Source: Viscum album (Eukaryota; Streptophyta; Magnoliopsida; Santalales; Viscaceae). From it: DNA of 64,000 nt. The notes under the pieces are model-generated. The model had not been told where the DNA came from. It saw nothing but the letters and a program-made list of their open reading frames with translations, and did not search any database. Positions 24,719 to 38,820 of the stretch are shown in pieces. The stretch lies in assembly GCA_963277665.1 (NCBI GenBank), contig OY728157.1:363086067-363150066 (forward strand), in the 5' to 3' direction. Within the stretch, counting starts at the first letter, position 1. The number at the start of each line of letters is the position of its first letter. The position numbers and the translations under genes are program-made.

Positions 24719-26543
24719 GATTGGTGTAAGATTCTAAATGTTAACATTTAATATGAAAATTCCTTAATTAATCATATTTCAATTATATATTATGACTTAC
24801 CATATCAAGGAATCACTATATCATTTAATACGTCTGGTTAATGAAAATATTTGATAAACCATTCCTTATGACATGATATATCCCAAACCTTCTCATGGTT
24901 TACATAGGCTTCATGACGTACATATCTATAAAAATATCCCGCTTTCACTAAATCCTCACAAATTTTGTGTAGTTCACCTTTATATTGTATCATATACAAT
25001 AGCTAGTAAAAGTATATCCAAAAACCCTTTTGTATATTTCTGAAATACTTTTTGATAGCTATCATCAATTTCCATTTGTATTATATCATATGTAATGGCA
25101 TGTGAATACCCATCCAAAACTCATTTTGGATAAAATTTAAACTCTTTTAGAGAATATCTCTAAATTTTATAAAACTCATTCTCTATTTATTCAACCAAAA
25201 AGTGTGTCTCCATGGGAATTTATATCATGGATTATTAATTTAAAATCCTAAATTAATAAATTTAAGAAAAGTGCGTCCTCAAGAAAATAAATAGTAGTAC
25301 TCATGCTATAATGGGATATGGCACGATCTTCATCAAAGAAATGTATCTCTATACATGTTTTCACTAAATGTATCATATACAATGACAGGGTCAATGGATA
25401 CAGTATATGTCTCTCATACGATGGATGAGAACACACATGAACCTCATATAATAAATAAAAACATCAAATGTATTATCTATGTATGACTATTTTATACCTC
25501 AATATGTCTTACGAAAGGGACTATATTTCATATTCAACATATGATAGGACAAATAAAATCTTGGTTAAGATTTAACCGATGATTTTAGAAGCCTCAAGGC
25601 TCAAGTATTTCATAAGAAAGGTATCAAAATATGGAGTTTCTCATACTAGGTAACTCTCTAACCTTTTGGTTTAAGGAAATATAATTATGAAACATGCACC
25701 CATAGCATACCAAACACATATTCTAGAAAAAAGTAGTAATATTCTTTGTGTATGGATTCACATAGGAAAACTTATGAGAACAAAATTTGTACAAAAGTGA
25801 TTATTAGAAATTAATAATTAGTGAATAGTATATAAACTGAATTGGAACTCATTTAAAACCTTTCCAAATGATGAATTTATTCCATTAATATGCATTCAAG
25901 ATCATTGGGGAAAGTGAAGCTAATATCATGGAGGATTTCACATGTAATGTGTGAAATAGAAGTGTGTAAAGACCATTGAGAACCTACCCATACTTGGTGA
26001 AACATAGAGATAATTATGTATTGTATTATCATGTGTTCCAAAGTTTTATCCCTTCTTGAGTAGTGATCAGTGGAAGTGAAGTAGAGAGTGACACTTGGGA
26101 TGAGGAGTGATCAAACCCTAAATCATTATAAGGGGAGTGACCATAGGATTGGAGTGAACTAGACTAAAACCACCACTAAAAATGATTTAACGGATTCTCA
26201 AACTTTAAAAAAAATATCATTAAATTCTCCTTGGATTATTTCAGTTCTATTAAACCAAGTAAAATTATTATGTCTTATGTTCATGCCTTACTTACTTTCT
26301 GAAAGACATAAATCAATATGTATGGGTTAAGTATTCATCACTCAAATATAATTAATTCAAGATAATCAAAATTTTAATCGGATATTAATTTAAAGAAGAA
26401 CATAATAGTTCACTTACTAATAATGATGTCAAGATCATTTATGGTAGTGATTATTTGAAGAATAAATGAAATTGGAATGAGTTTCATATCCCAATTCACC
26501 CCCTTGGATTATATCTCAATAAATACCCTTATAGGGCTAAAAA
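24719..26543 (+). repeat. Probable copia 5' LTR remnant
   Basis: No ORF is supported. The right end has CCAATTCACCCCCTTGGATT (26,491-26,510), the wording found near the end of many plant copia LTRs, and is followed within about 35 bp by a PBS-like sequence. The left end is interrupted by the 4-kb-LTR element, and the LTR probably continues left of 14,419. The true left terminus was not located. Confidence 0.4.
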
Positions 26544-26560
26544 TTAGTATCAAAGAATAG
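26544..26560 (+). other. Decayed primer binding site
   Basis: TTAGTATCAAAGAATAG resembles the plant copia PBS context TTGGTATCAGAGCATAG with a few substitutions, mostly G to A. It marks the end of the LTR remnant to its left. Confidence 0.45.
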
Positions 26561-26679
26561 CTTTATTTTTTAGTTTTTTTAAGAATTGATATGATTGTTT
26601 CTTGGTGTTAAGTTTTGTTTTTTCCATTACAATATTTTGGTGTCATAGAAATGCAATAGAGTTTGAATAAAATTTAATA

Positions 26680-27520
26680 ATGCTCCCGCTCTCACTCCCC
26701 TTTCCCGTAGATGGATTAGGGAATGGTTGTGTTTCCCCCTACTCTACCTGGACCTTCCCATCTAATGGGGGAGGATTCCCCTTCCATTTTCACTTTGTCT
26801 CCCCATTCTCATCATTTTACCCCGTTCAACGACCCTTTTCTCCTCCCGAGCTTCCCAGAAATTGAAAATTTCCCTAAGGTTTAATCTATTTATGATGGAG
26901 TCCCTTAAGTTCCAATATCTTCCCTGGAGTTCAGGAAAGCCTCTACATTGTTGGATCTCACTGTGGTGGAACAGTTTTATAACAAAAGTACTTTGTTGGA
27001 CTCCTTAGATAGGTTCATCATGGATTCCTCAAAGCTATAAGAATGGGTGATCATAGGGCTCTTGGACCTGAGACATTTCTTGATGAGATTCTCATTTGAA
27101 GATGACTTAATCTCTGGTTGGGAAAATTCTCCACACATTATTTCAGGTTTTCAATTTTCCCTCTTTATATGGTCATTCAATTTTCATTTGAAGTGTGATT
27201 CTTCTATTATGGTGATTTGGATCTCCCTTCTAGACCTCTCGATACCATTTCAAAACCCACAAATCATTTATCTGATCGGTATCATGGTGTGCCAGTACCT
27301 TTGTTCTGAAAAATTAACCCATGATGTTTTCCACACTATTTATCTAAGGATCAACATCAAATTTGATATCTCCAAGAGTCTGAGGGATTTTAACAGCATA
27401 TAGCTTGAAGGTGATTTTCATTGGAAACCGAGGGTATGTTATGAATTGCGGGTTAAGTTCTGTTCTTCATGCAGTTTTCTTATTCATGAATTTGGTAGTT
27501 TCCAACAAGGAACACCTAGG
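26680..27520 (+). pseudogene. L1-type LINE ORF1 relic (DUF4283 domain)
   Basis: Reading on the plus strand, sequence from about 26,890 has the layout of plant L1 ORF1/DUF4283. LLDLRHFLMRFSFEDD (about 27,056-27,105) leads to a tryptophan-rich W...F....W segment, then WISLLDLSIPF (about 27,220). A zinc-knuckle-like end has EGDFHWKPRVCYE and FCSSC (about 27,408-27,470). Several in-frame stops interrupt it (e.g. before 27,047 and at 27,401). Such proteins are RNA-binding chaperones of LINE retrotransposons, but DUF4283 is also found on its own in plant genomes. No ORF2 endonuclease or RT could be followed downstream. How it relates to the copia PBS just upstream is unclear; it may be an insertion. 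Confidence 0.6.
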
Positions 27521-29280
<1,760 letters not shown>

Positions 29281-29830
29281 TTAAATTTTAGAAGAAATAC
29301 ACTTATTAGAGGATCCAGAGTAGGGGTTGTAAGAAGAAAACATGAAATATTTTTGAAAGGGAGAAAATAGGAAGTTGAGAAAGGAGAATTAGGAACATGT
29401 GTTCTAGGTTAGAGGACTTAATATTGAGATTAATAAACTCAAATACTTGAATAGATATTTGGTTGAGGTGTATACAGATCTAAGTAAAAAAATAAATATC
29501 AGACTGAGGAATTGAAGGAGTTTTCTTCAAAAGTATATAATCTTAAAACTTATTCCAAGTAGGATGTACTTGAATCAAAATAATTTTAAAATTTAATGGA
29601 AAATAATGATGAAATTATTATGAAAATGATATAATTGATTGAGGAGAATCAATGGCTGAAATAAGAGAAGGTGATACTCAAGGATTATAATACTTAGATG
29701 AAATTAAATATTATAAAACAAAGATTCATGTTGGATGAGAATTCATATGCATGGAAAGATAAAATGTATAAAGGGAAGATTCTTAAGGAAGATATGAATG
29801 ATAAACCTGAATCAAATAGAAAAAAATATC
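29281..29830 (+). pseudogene. Broken Lys/Glu-rich, coiled-coil-like frame
   Basis: Successive plus-strand frames between stops are rich in E, K, N, I and L (e.g. EENMKYF, INKLKYLNRYLVEVYTDLSKK near 29,410-29,490, then WKDKMYKGKILKEDM). This suggests a decayed coiled-coil protein, such as the C-terminal part of a copia (SIRE/Maximus-like) gag, which would fit the copia LTR remnant and PBS upstream at 26.5 kb. AT-rich junk can also give such composition, so the call is weak. Confidence 0.25.
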
Positions 29831-30696
29831 CAATTACATGAAGGGAAATTTATCTTAGTAAAAAATAAAGTGAAACACCAAAAGTTGAGGGTAATCATAT
29901 TCTAAAAAATGATCTGTATTTTCTCTTTGATTATCCATAAATAGGTGATTATGAGATTAAGATAAAGTATTCTAAATTGAATTAAAATCATGAAATAATA
30001 ATTATGTCACAAAGGTTATGTTCCATGGGAAAACCCAGTATTGGTCATGATGAAACCCCTCTAAATTTTGAAATAAATAGAACCATGGGAATTACCAAGA
30101 AAAGGGAAAATATTGGTTACCATGTGAACATATGAAAGAAGTTATTTATAATAGGTAAGAACAAAATAATAATTTTTAGAATAAGTTATGAAGACATGTG
30201 AGTTTATTTTGGAATGCATGTTTATATTTCAATAATTTTCTATGAAGCATTAGAATCCATTTCTAGATATAGAGTTTATGGGTGTTTTTTAAAATAGTGT
30301 AACCAACTATAAAAATAAAGATATATATTTTATATCAATAATTTATACCATGATAATGAATTATATAGTATAGATTATCGGATAACTTCATTTTTAATGG
30401 ATCATGAAAATAAATGTGTATTCAATGAATTTTTTTTCTTTTTTGAAATAGATTTCATGGGGTGATTGAAGAAGATCATCGTACTGAAAGTGGTTTGAAG
30501 AAGAGTTATAAATATTTTTTTGAATAAAAGAATTCTTGTAAAGGTAAGAAAATGGTTTAGAAAAGTTAAAGGATTACAAAAGTTTCTCATGTTACATAAT
30601 TATACCAAGACAAAGTATGTGTTTTGGAAGCTAATGATTCATGTGAAGATAAACAAGGAAACAAGAAGTTTTGGAAAATAAATATTAAATTAGTGA
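29831..30696. other. No gene recognised
   Basis: AT-rich, no supported frame, no repeat noticed. It ends at the left LTR of the chromovirus element. Confidence 0.4.
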
Positions 30697-31895
30697 TGTA
30701 AAATTCTGAATTTTATATGAGGTAAAAATATTTCAAATCATGATATAATTCCATGGTTTTGACCTAATGTGAATGCGTAATAAGGGTATGGATGAAACGA
30801 GTGTTTTAGAGGCTTTTTTGGATTTCGAAACCCCAACCAATGGAGAAGATAAATGGTCCTCATGGTTAGTAGAAACTATGAATCCCATCTCACATTGTTT
30901 CTCCTAAACGTTTAAGGTGTTTCAATGAGCATAAGTGAGCCACACAGTTTGATATTATCATGTGACCTGATCTGCACATGCATGTGGAAGTTCTATATTT
31001 TTTAGTAGAGGCGAGAAACATGGTTTGAACATGGTTTCTCAAATAGTGCACAAGAACTGTGAAATCTCTCTCCTTGGTTAGTAGGCTATGAACGGTTGGC
31101 ACACAATTTTTTCAATCATGTGGCCAAACTATGAGAACCCTTATTTTTGGATAAAAAATAACATTTTTTTCCTTAAGGGATAATATTTTTAAACCCATAT
31201 TACCTTCTCTTTTTCCAGTGTACTGGAGGTCCTCCCTCCTCCCATCAACCCAGGTTTGTGGATAATTCCTCCATCTGAACTCTGATTCAAATTCTAATAA
31301 TTTTGTTGGATAACCATCGATAAGTGATACACTCCTTAGGTTTTATTTGTCATTATTATTCCTATCAGTGATACTATTTTGGTGTGATATCTTATACCCT
31401 ATTTTTAAGGAATTTTTATTTATTTTTCTTTCTTCCAATATGGACCAAACCAAAGGTTGATACTAGATGGGTGATCCCCTATAAGCATAAGTTTGGTGGT
31501 CTAGTATTTATCCATTAAGTCTTGTTTCCTTATACTATGTGTTGTGATTCCACACACCAGATTCTGCACGTATATCCCTAGAAATACACATAAATCATGT
31601 TTAATTCAATATCCTTGATAGAGATAACCTAGAACCCCTTTAATCTCATTGGTGTATCCCCCCTTCATCTATTTACACCCCTTGATGTGTGCTGATAGAA
31701 TTTCCATTCTTATTATAAATGTCTAAATGTATAAATATTCTTATATACGGTTTTGGCATGACCCCTAATTGTTATAACTATAATAAATTTAATGGAAGTG
31801 AGTGGTATGACCATGTAACTTGATTAAATAGGACAATGGTTACACCCTTATTGAAGATAAATTCAATTCAATTATGAACTACTTGCTGGATCTTA

Positions 31896-32340
31896 TTAAA
31901 TCATTTGACTACTTATGCTTGTTATGATAAATATCCACAACAACCCATATGATTTATGATATATGGGCATGGTGTCTCTTACACAGTTGTTATATATGGG
32001 TATGGAATCCCTTAAACTGTTGTTATATACAGACATGGCATCTTTTACACTATTGTTATATACGAGCAAAGAATCCCTTACATTATTATTATATATGGGC
32101 ATAGAATCCCTTACACCATTGTTATATACGTGAATGATGTCCCTTATATATATGATACCTGGGCATGTAAACCCTTATAGATTATGATATATGGTAATGG
32201 TGAACCTTATGAATTATGATTAATGGGTATGGTGAGCTCACTATAATGATTTAGGCACGAAGACCCTATTTATATGATTTGGACACAGAGAACCAACATT
32301 TGGGATACTGGGAATGGTGTCCCTTGACACTTTTGAGACT
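31896..32340. repeat. ~36-bp tandem array inside the 5' LTR
   Basis: Degenerate repeats of a unit like GTTATATATGGGCATGGAATCCCTTA(A/C)AC. On the minus strand this gives a spurious frame with a 12-residue period (IYNN..RDS/RDT). The same kind of array is at the same place in the 3' LTR, so it predates insertion or belongs to the family. Confidence 0.8.
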
Positions 32341-33011
32341 CATGATACTAATCATGGAAACCTAATTTATGACTCAAGTTTAGACAAATATTAGTATCCA
32401 AATATCTTGCTATAGACGTCACAACATATACAGACCATATATATATACATATGGTTACTTGTTTATAGATTATACAGCACAGGACAAAGAAAGTTGTGTT
32501 AGCCTGACATCCTCCACAAACCATAGTCGACCCTTTTATAGTTTTTATTACTACTTATCACTTATTATTTCAGCACACTTATCATATTATATGAACTGAC
32601 TGGGTATTTATAAACACCATTGGTGGTGTCCTACTAAGTTTATCTCACAACCTATGTAGGCCACCGATTGTATTCGGGAAGGTTATGTGGACGTAGGCAG
32701 AAAAGAGCCCTATTTTTGATGATTGAGCAATTATAGAATAGAATCATGGAATCAAATAACAAAGGTATGGCTCATGATGCTATTGGAGATAGTCTTTATG
32801 GTCTTTTAATCTTTTGATACATATATTGTATTGCATTCCTATTTTCATGTTTTCATGATTAATTTTGATAGACACATGACATTACATTATTTTATATATG
32901 ATGCTAGAAATTATTGATGTTGGTTATTTATTACATATGGATTATTTTCCTTCCATTATTAGTTATTTTATACGATTACACTATTTATATATTCATTTGA
33001 TTGCTATTCTA

Positions 33012-33522
33012 TTTTTTTCAAGAAGGGAATTCCCGAGAGTGGCCTTTTCGAACCCTCCACACCCAAGAACCCCCCTCCCCACGAAGAGATCATCCGGGGA
33101 TGCCCCAGCCGGGGAGGAGCCGTTGCCAGCCGAGATGACATTGCGTCCCACAGGGTAACACCTCGATCGGCGATGGTTCGTCACAGCAATCCGTCAGCCA
33201 GGTGAAGTGCGCCCCTTCTGCCCACCCGGTGAGACACCGGGTGACCCGGCAAGGCGAGCGGTACATGGGAGGCAGAAATTCCCCCAAGAGCGGGCTCCCA
33301 GGAATCGAACCCCAGACCTCACCGAACACCGTTGGTATGGCCCTCGACCCTGCACCACTACGCCACCACCAAAGTGGCGAAATGTGTTGTTTTGGGTAAT
33401 GTGGTATTGAGCTGGCCTGCCCACCTGCGCGCCACACGTCCCCAGCTAGGCCCAAGGTGGCCAACCCTTGGGCTTGGGCCAGTTCCACACGGAGTCGAGG
33501 GGACGAGAGGATCACTGGCGTA
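33012..33522 (-). mobile_element. SINE-like tRNA-derived retroposon
   Basis: A 511-bp GC-rich insert in the AT-rich LTR, flanked by a perfect 19-bp duplication (32,993-33,011 and 33,523-33,541). On the minus strand it ends in a short A tail after CCCTTCTTG. It holds Pol III promoter boxes: A box TGGCGTAGTGG (plus 33,355-33,365, fits TRGYNNARNNG) and B box GGTTCGATTCC (plus 33,301-33,311), 43 bases apart. These are diagnostic of tRNA-derived SINEs. Unusually, about 157 bp lie between the 5' end and the A box, whereas most SINEs have about 10. The overlapping open frames on both strands are by-products of GC content. Confidence 0.85.
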
Positions 33523-33694
33523 TCATTTGATTGCTATTCTACTTTGATCATGAGGGTATAATATCTCCACTATACCACCTTGGACCCTCTTTACTAGTTG
33601 GTAGCCTCTGGCATACAAGTTGGTGCGCTTGATCCCATGTGAACCACTAGGTCGGGGCACCATTTAGTGGAATATGAGTCATGGCTTCACAAAG

Positions 33695-33705
33695 TTGTAT
33701 CAGAG
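33695..33705 (+). other. Primer binding site of the chromovirus
   Basis: TTGTATCAGAG, one change from TTGGTATCAGAG (tRNA-iMet), starting five bases after the 5' LTR end. Confidence 0.75.
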
Positions 33706-34224
33706 AAATTTATATTCTTTTGTCTTATCATTTTATTATATTAGGAAAGAGATTAACATTATGTTGGAATTTTTAAATGATCATATTCATGAGAGTATCT
33801 AACCCACATATAGGGAAAAGGAAAATTACCCAGGATAGAAAATAATATTTTGGATTTTTCTTATTACAGTTGCCGTGATTTCATCATTGGATGATGTACT
33901 TGGCGTTTGATATTCATTATTATTGTAGTTTTTTACCCTTGGACTGAAAAGAAGAGGAAAAATTACATCATGCATCATTCTAGGAACTTTATTAGATTTA
34001 TATATCATAAATTATTCCATTCCACATTTACTTATTATGTAAATTTCTTACAACATGTTTTGGTACTTTATTTATATGTCCATGAATTATGCTAACATTT
34101 CATATAGGGACTTGATAAATCACTGTTTTGGATTAAATGGACACCACACTTTAATTTATAATGTGTATAGGACCTTTTAAATTGGAAGTTTTGACCCCTA
34201 TAGTTCCAAATTTTAAATATAATT
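33706..34224. other. Chromovirus untranslated leader, left part
   Basis: AT-rich, no supported frame. It continues after the solo LTR at about 37,418 and runs to the gag start near 37,779. Confidence 0.5.
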
Positions 34225-34879
34225 TGTCATGACCCGTCCCCCGAGGCTCGTGCTGTGACTAACCCAAGCCCGCCTTCCATAGGCCAGAGGCTGGCGACTA
34301 GCACCGAAAAGACGTATCCCTAAAACGAGAAGGCATTGCCTTTTAACCTGTATAGACACAGAGTCCAAGAACACAAAAAGAAGCAAACACGAAGTAATCT
34401 GTTGTAGTAAAGGTGTGTTGAAAGTAAAGGGGACAGATTACATGACCAATTGTAAAGTTAAAGTACAACTGAAAAGTAAAAATACAATTGAAAAAGGAAA
34501 AACAGCTCATGGATCATCCACCGAGGATCCTACCTTAAGGGTAGGTATAACTCATGATTAGTATTCCCTATGTCACGTCATGCCAAAAAGTCCACATCTG
34601 AGCACTATCTAGTCCTGACTCCCTTAGCCACGATCAACATTGTATATCCTCTGCACAAGACACAACAAGGTGCGGGCATAGCCCGTGCAGGGGTGATTAT
34701 AACGATACTCAGTAAGGAACCCAAGACCCCCGTAGGTCTCCCAGAGTTCCACAAAAGAAAAACCACAAGCAAGACCTCCATGTGAAGCACGAAGAGATAG
34801 ACGTCAACTCTACTTAGGTATATGCCCATAAATATACCTAAGTTATCAAGATATACTCATCTCATACATGAGGGAAGGA

Positions 34880-35115
34880 TACCAGAAAGGTAACACCACG
34901 AAGGTAGAAGTACCACACAGGTAACACCACAAAGATAGACGTATCACAAAGGTAACACCACGAAGACAACACCACAAAGGTAGAAGTATCACATTGTTAA
35001 AACCACAAAGATAAAAGTACCACACATATAACACCACGAAGACAACACCAAAAAGGTAAAAGTACCACACAAGTAAGACCAAGAAGATAAAAGTACCACA
35101 CAGGTAACACCACGA
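34880..35115. repeat. Minisatellite in solo LTR (GGTAACACCACGAAG type)
   Basis: Repeats built from GGTAACACCACGAAGG, AGAAGTACCACACA and variants, with a period of about 31 bp and occasional inserted half-units. Confidence 0.75.
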
Positions 35116-35218
35116 AGGCAAAAGACTCAGCTCACAATCAAGTATAACATAAGTACAGAAGTAAAAATGATTAGTCATAAGCTATATCATCTTATTCTGT
35201 TAAGAAGCGCTGCTTCTT

Positions 35219-35400
35219 TCCCACATAGGATCGATAGGTACTAACCCCTACTGACCCACACAGGATCAGTATACGCTGACCCACACAAGATCACTGAGCT
35301 CTGAACCTCATAGGATCTGATAGATACTGACCCACACATGATCAATAGATTCTAACCCACATAGGATTGATATATGCTGACCCACATCGGATCAATGTTC
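35219..35400. repeat. Minisatellite in solo LTR (CCCACACAGGATCA type)
   Basis: About seven degenerate copies of a ~25-bp unit CCCACA(C/T)AGGATC followed by a variable ATAGATACTGA-like part. Confidence 0.75.
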
Positions 35401-35769
35401 TTTCTTCACGTTACAACCGGCCACAAGATACTCGCACTCGGTGCACTCGAGTTCTGTAGAATCCACCCCTTAAGATATTGGTCATACCTCCACTTCCACT
35501 AAGCTCCAACAAGGAGTAACCCAAAGGACCGCCATGTCTTAAGGGTTCCAACGCAATAGATGGTACGTCAATCAGGCGCCCAGTCTGTGAGTTATAAGCA
35601 TTTTAGTTCCAAGGGCCTAGTTGGATTCAGGTTTGATCCAACCCAGCCATACTCCAAATATCTCCAAAAATCATGTGGAGTATACCAAAAGGACCATCTC
35701 GATCCAAGGATCCCAATGCCGTATACGGTTCATCAAATGGATGTCCAGTTCTCAAGATATGACCCTTTA

Positions 35770-36430
35770 AGTGTTTATGGGTCCGGTTGGGCTCGGGTCT
35801 GGTCTGACACGGTCGGACTGACCCGACATAACCCGGTCTACGCTGGGTTGCGGCGGGCTTGGCCGTCTGGGTTGAGGTTCGGATCATCTCGCAAGGGGAC
35901 ATGGTCTACTGGGCTTGCGTGGCCCAGCCCATGGAGGTGCGGCCCGTTGTGTTCTCGTGGCCCGACCCATAGTGGGGCATGGCCCGACCTGCAAGGGGGC
36001 GTGGCCCGCTGGCCTGCGCGGCCTGGCTCACAACGGAGTGCGGCCCATTGGCACACATGGGCTACTGGGTGGGGTTTTCTTGAGCTGTAACGGTAGGGGT
36101 GCGGCCCCCCATTTGGAAAGCGAAGCGGCAGTGCCTAAAGGTAGTGCCATGTCACCACATGACCCACTACGGGTCCCGCCGCCATGACATCGGAGCCGTA
36201 GCTCCTCTAGTGGTGTGATGGTCGCGCCTTCCTCACCTTCCGTGGCCAGCGGGTGTGCCGACCAAATATTCTAACTGCCGTGGATGATGAGATGCAACCA
36301 GTTCCTCCAACAGTGCAGGTGCGCCGCCTCCTCCCTCGCGGCGGGCCAGTGCCGGCCGCCACCTTGGTCCCCGCCGGTGTCAGTCGCCGGTACCGTCGCA
36401 CCGGTGGCCTTCCTCGGGTCACCGGGTGAA
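35770..36430. other. GC-rich block inside solo LTR
   Basis: About 650 bp rich in GGCCCG, GGCTTG and GGCCCA words in a window otherwise around one third GC or less. No protein domain is visible in any frame. Probably the R/U5-side portion of the LTR. Confidence 0.5.
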
Positions 36431-37778
36431 CTTCGGTGGCCCATTTTTCATTTCTAATGCATTGTTGAACTTCCCAGGACATCTCTGTCACTTTTAGCCC
36501 ATCAAAATTGGGTTTATTTCTTCCCGAAGATTCACCCGTGAAGAACACACAAAATTATAACAAGGGCGGAGGGTCTGTGACTTGTTATTTTAGCCCACGC
36601 CCTCCATGTTAACTCAATATCAAGAGGGTAGGATTCAACTATCATTTATAATTATTAAAAAAACAAATCCCTACCTCAAGAACAATGTAGAAATGCTCGT
36701 GATTGAGGAAGTGGTTCGGTGTTTTCTATAACCCACAACTAGCCTCCAACGACGTCACTTGATCATCGATCTTTGGTTCGGGGTTTCAGTGTCGCTTGTC
36801 ACCGGTCACTGGATCTAGCTCCATCCTCTAAGGGTTTGTCATCTCGACACTTTTTAAACACTTCATTTCTTGTTTAAGCAGTGCTGATACCTTTTCCCAA
36901 GCTCCATATAAATAGAAGAGGGGGAGGGTGTCTAACACTTGTGGGATTTATGTGGGTTCATTAATTAGGAACCTTCCTAATTTCCAACGACGCTGTAAGT
37001 TAGGATTGAAGGGTTAATACATTTATTGCCTTGACACATCATTGGTCCCACGTTGTCACATGTCCATTAGAGGAAAAGAAATAAATAAATCAAATAACAA
37101 AGTTATTTTATTTATTCTTTCAAAAAGTCACAAAATATAACTTTTTCTCTAGACCTACCGCGGTCAAAGTGAATCCTCCCTTAAGAAAATCTTGGTACTA
37201 CGGATTCAAAGGTGTCCTCAGATTTTTAATCCGAGCACCGGTTCAAATGTTAGAAAATGCCACTCGCACGTTTACTGAACATACCTTAACAAAAGTTCAG
37301 AAATTCATTTTTGGAACACTGGGCCTTAAAATCACGTGACCTCAATTTTTGAAGACTCATAATAATTCCATCTATTTAAAAAACATTTACATGGAAAATA
37401 TGGGTATTTACATAATTTCTATATAATTGAGAATGAAATTAAATGAAATTGAATTCTAAAATGAAATAGTCACTCTTAAATTTGGATTCCAATTTCAATT
37501 TAAAGGTTTTTTTCCTCTATAAATTGAAATTGAAACTCTTTATACTGGGACCCTTATAGAAAAACATAGATCTTGAACTAGACTCAACCTTAATAGTGTG
37601 AAGTTTATAACACTCTTGTGTTCTATATAATTGTTCCTATCACCCAATCTAAGATTTAAGAGTATGAAGAGGGGTGTGGTTCTTACATAGGAAGTCTTGT
37701 ACCTATCCTATTCATGTATCTATGATCTTTACCATTATTGAAACCTATTTGAAGCACGTTCTTGTCATTTTTAGTGCT

Positions 37779-38820
37779 ATGCCACCATGACGTCCTCTAG
37801 TCGTGCTCTAGGGGGGTGGTGATGACCATGCTCTAGAGGTAGTGGGACCTAAGTCACAAGTGATACCTCCAATAGTGACACCTATAAAAACACCTATTAT
37901 TTATGATGTGGGTGATGTTTTTTAGTTTTGAGGGGAGTTTTTTCATCTTTTTTAGAGTATACAGGGAGCTTCGTGACCTTCCCCTTCCATGGAAGAGTTG
38001 GTGCGGGAGTTTTAGTAGCAACAGCCACATACTTTTTCTTGGATGGTGGCCCCCAGGCTATAGAGTTATGGATTGAGATATTCATATATATCTTTGATCA
38101 CCTTAAGACATCTCTTGAGAGGATATTGAAGCTTGTTACATATATGCTTCATGGATTTTAAAAACGTTGATGGGATATTATAAACCAGGAAGGTCAGTAT
38201 CAAGAATTGGTTTGGAGGGATTTCTAATATAGATTCTATGACAATTTATTCACTAAGACCCTAAGGTCCAATCATTCTAGATATTTTATGAAACTATATT
38301 TGGGTTATTGTCTTTTATGGGCTAATAAACTCATTTTAAATGGATTCATCACTTTGCGCCTATCTATACCGATGATGAGACCATGAAATAAAGAAGTTTT
38401 GAGGATGACCTTAGGAATCCTATTAATTATAAGGTAAAATTTTTCTAGTTTACTACCATGTATGATATAGTGAACCAGGCTGTCATCACAAAGTGAAACT
38501 TGAGAAAATTTGATGGTGTGGGCTCGGGTTGTTTAGAACTGAGATAGGTAAGTGGTTTGACTGGAGGTCAGAAGGGATGATTTGAGACTGCACGTGGGAG
38601 TAATAGTAGTCAGTTGAAACCCAATGATAGTCATGTGGTATGTCACTAGTATGTGAAGCCATGGCATAATAATCCCCAGTGTTCTAGATACATTTTTGAG
38701 TGTTGAGGCTATGGTATATTGTGGCATCTTCAACATTTTTGTAGGACATTCCAATCTGTGCCTAGTGGGAGAGGATCCATATCATCTCTACCTTAAGGAG
38801 TTGGATTAGGATCACCTCAC
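37779..38820 (+). pseudogene. Chromovirus gag relic
   Basis: The likely start is the MPP codons at 37,779, followed at once by TGA, consistent with decay of the arginine-rich N terminus usual for Tekay gag. Downstream frames carry fragments compatible with the gag domain (about 38,160-38,520), and a single-cysteine remnant of a zinc-knuckle region near 38,690-38,750. Similarity is weak and frame-shifted throughout; the call rests on position between PBS and protease in the element. Confidence 0.5.

Larger units (their letters stand above)
30697..33689 (+). repeat. 5' LTR of the chromovirus (contains SINE-like insert)
   Basis: It starts TGTAAAATTCTGAATTTTAT. Long stretches align with 44,411-46,889: the AGGTCCTCCCTCCTCC segment (31,227 / 44,939), ACCAAACCAAAGG (31,445 / 45,177), the 36-bp tandem array, and the CATTTAGTGG end (33,661 / 46,861). 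Interrupted at 33,012-33,522. Confidence 0.85.
34225..37412 (+). repeat. Solo LTR (3.19 kb) in the chromovirus leader
   Basis: It begins TGTCATGACCCGTCCCCCGA and ends GGGTATTTACA, with the duplicated target TAATT on both sides (34,220-34,224 and 37,413-37,417). TGT...ACA ends and the 5-bp duplication indicate an LTR left after recombination of a full element. The start resembles the TGTAACACCCCGAG start of the 4-kb LTR, giving plus orientation. The body is GC-richer than the surroundings and holds two minisatellites and a GC-rich block. Frames such as 35,560-36,090 lack any recognisable domain and are not called. Confidence 0.7.

Noticed and set aside
31896..32102. Repeat protein with 12-residue IYNN units (also 45,595-45,795)
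   Set aside because: It is the translation of a 36-bp DNA tandem array inside LTRs; the frame is short and not conserved as protein.
33090..33515. Overlapping open frames of 65-141 codons around the GC-rich insert
   Set aside because: They coincide with the SINE-like retroposon defined by a 19-bp duplication, A tail and Pol III boxes; SINEs do not code.
34846..35178. Hydrophobic 110-codon minus-strand frame resembling a membrane protein
   Set aside because: Produced by the GGTAACACCAC minisatellite; no start context or family.
35560..36090. Longest GC-rich open frame (176 codons, +) and overlapping frames on both strands
   Set aside because: They lie in the GC-rich part of a solo LTR; all six frames are open because stop codons are rare there, and no domain or compositional sense is seen.
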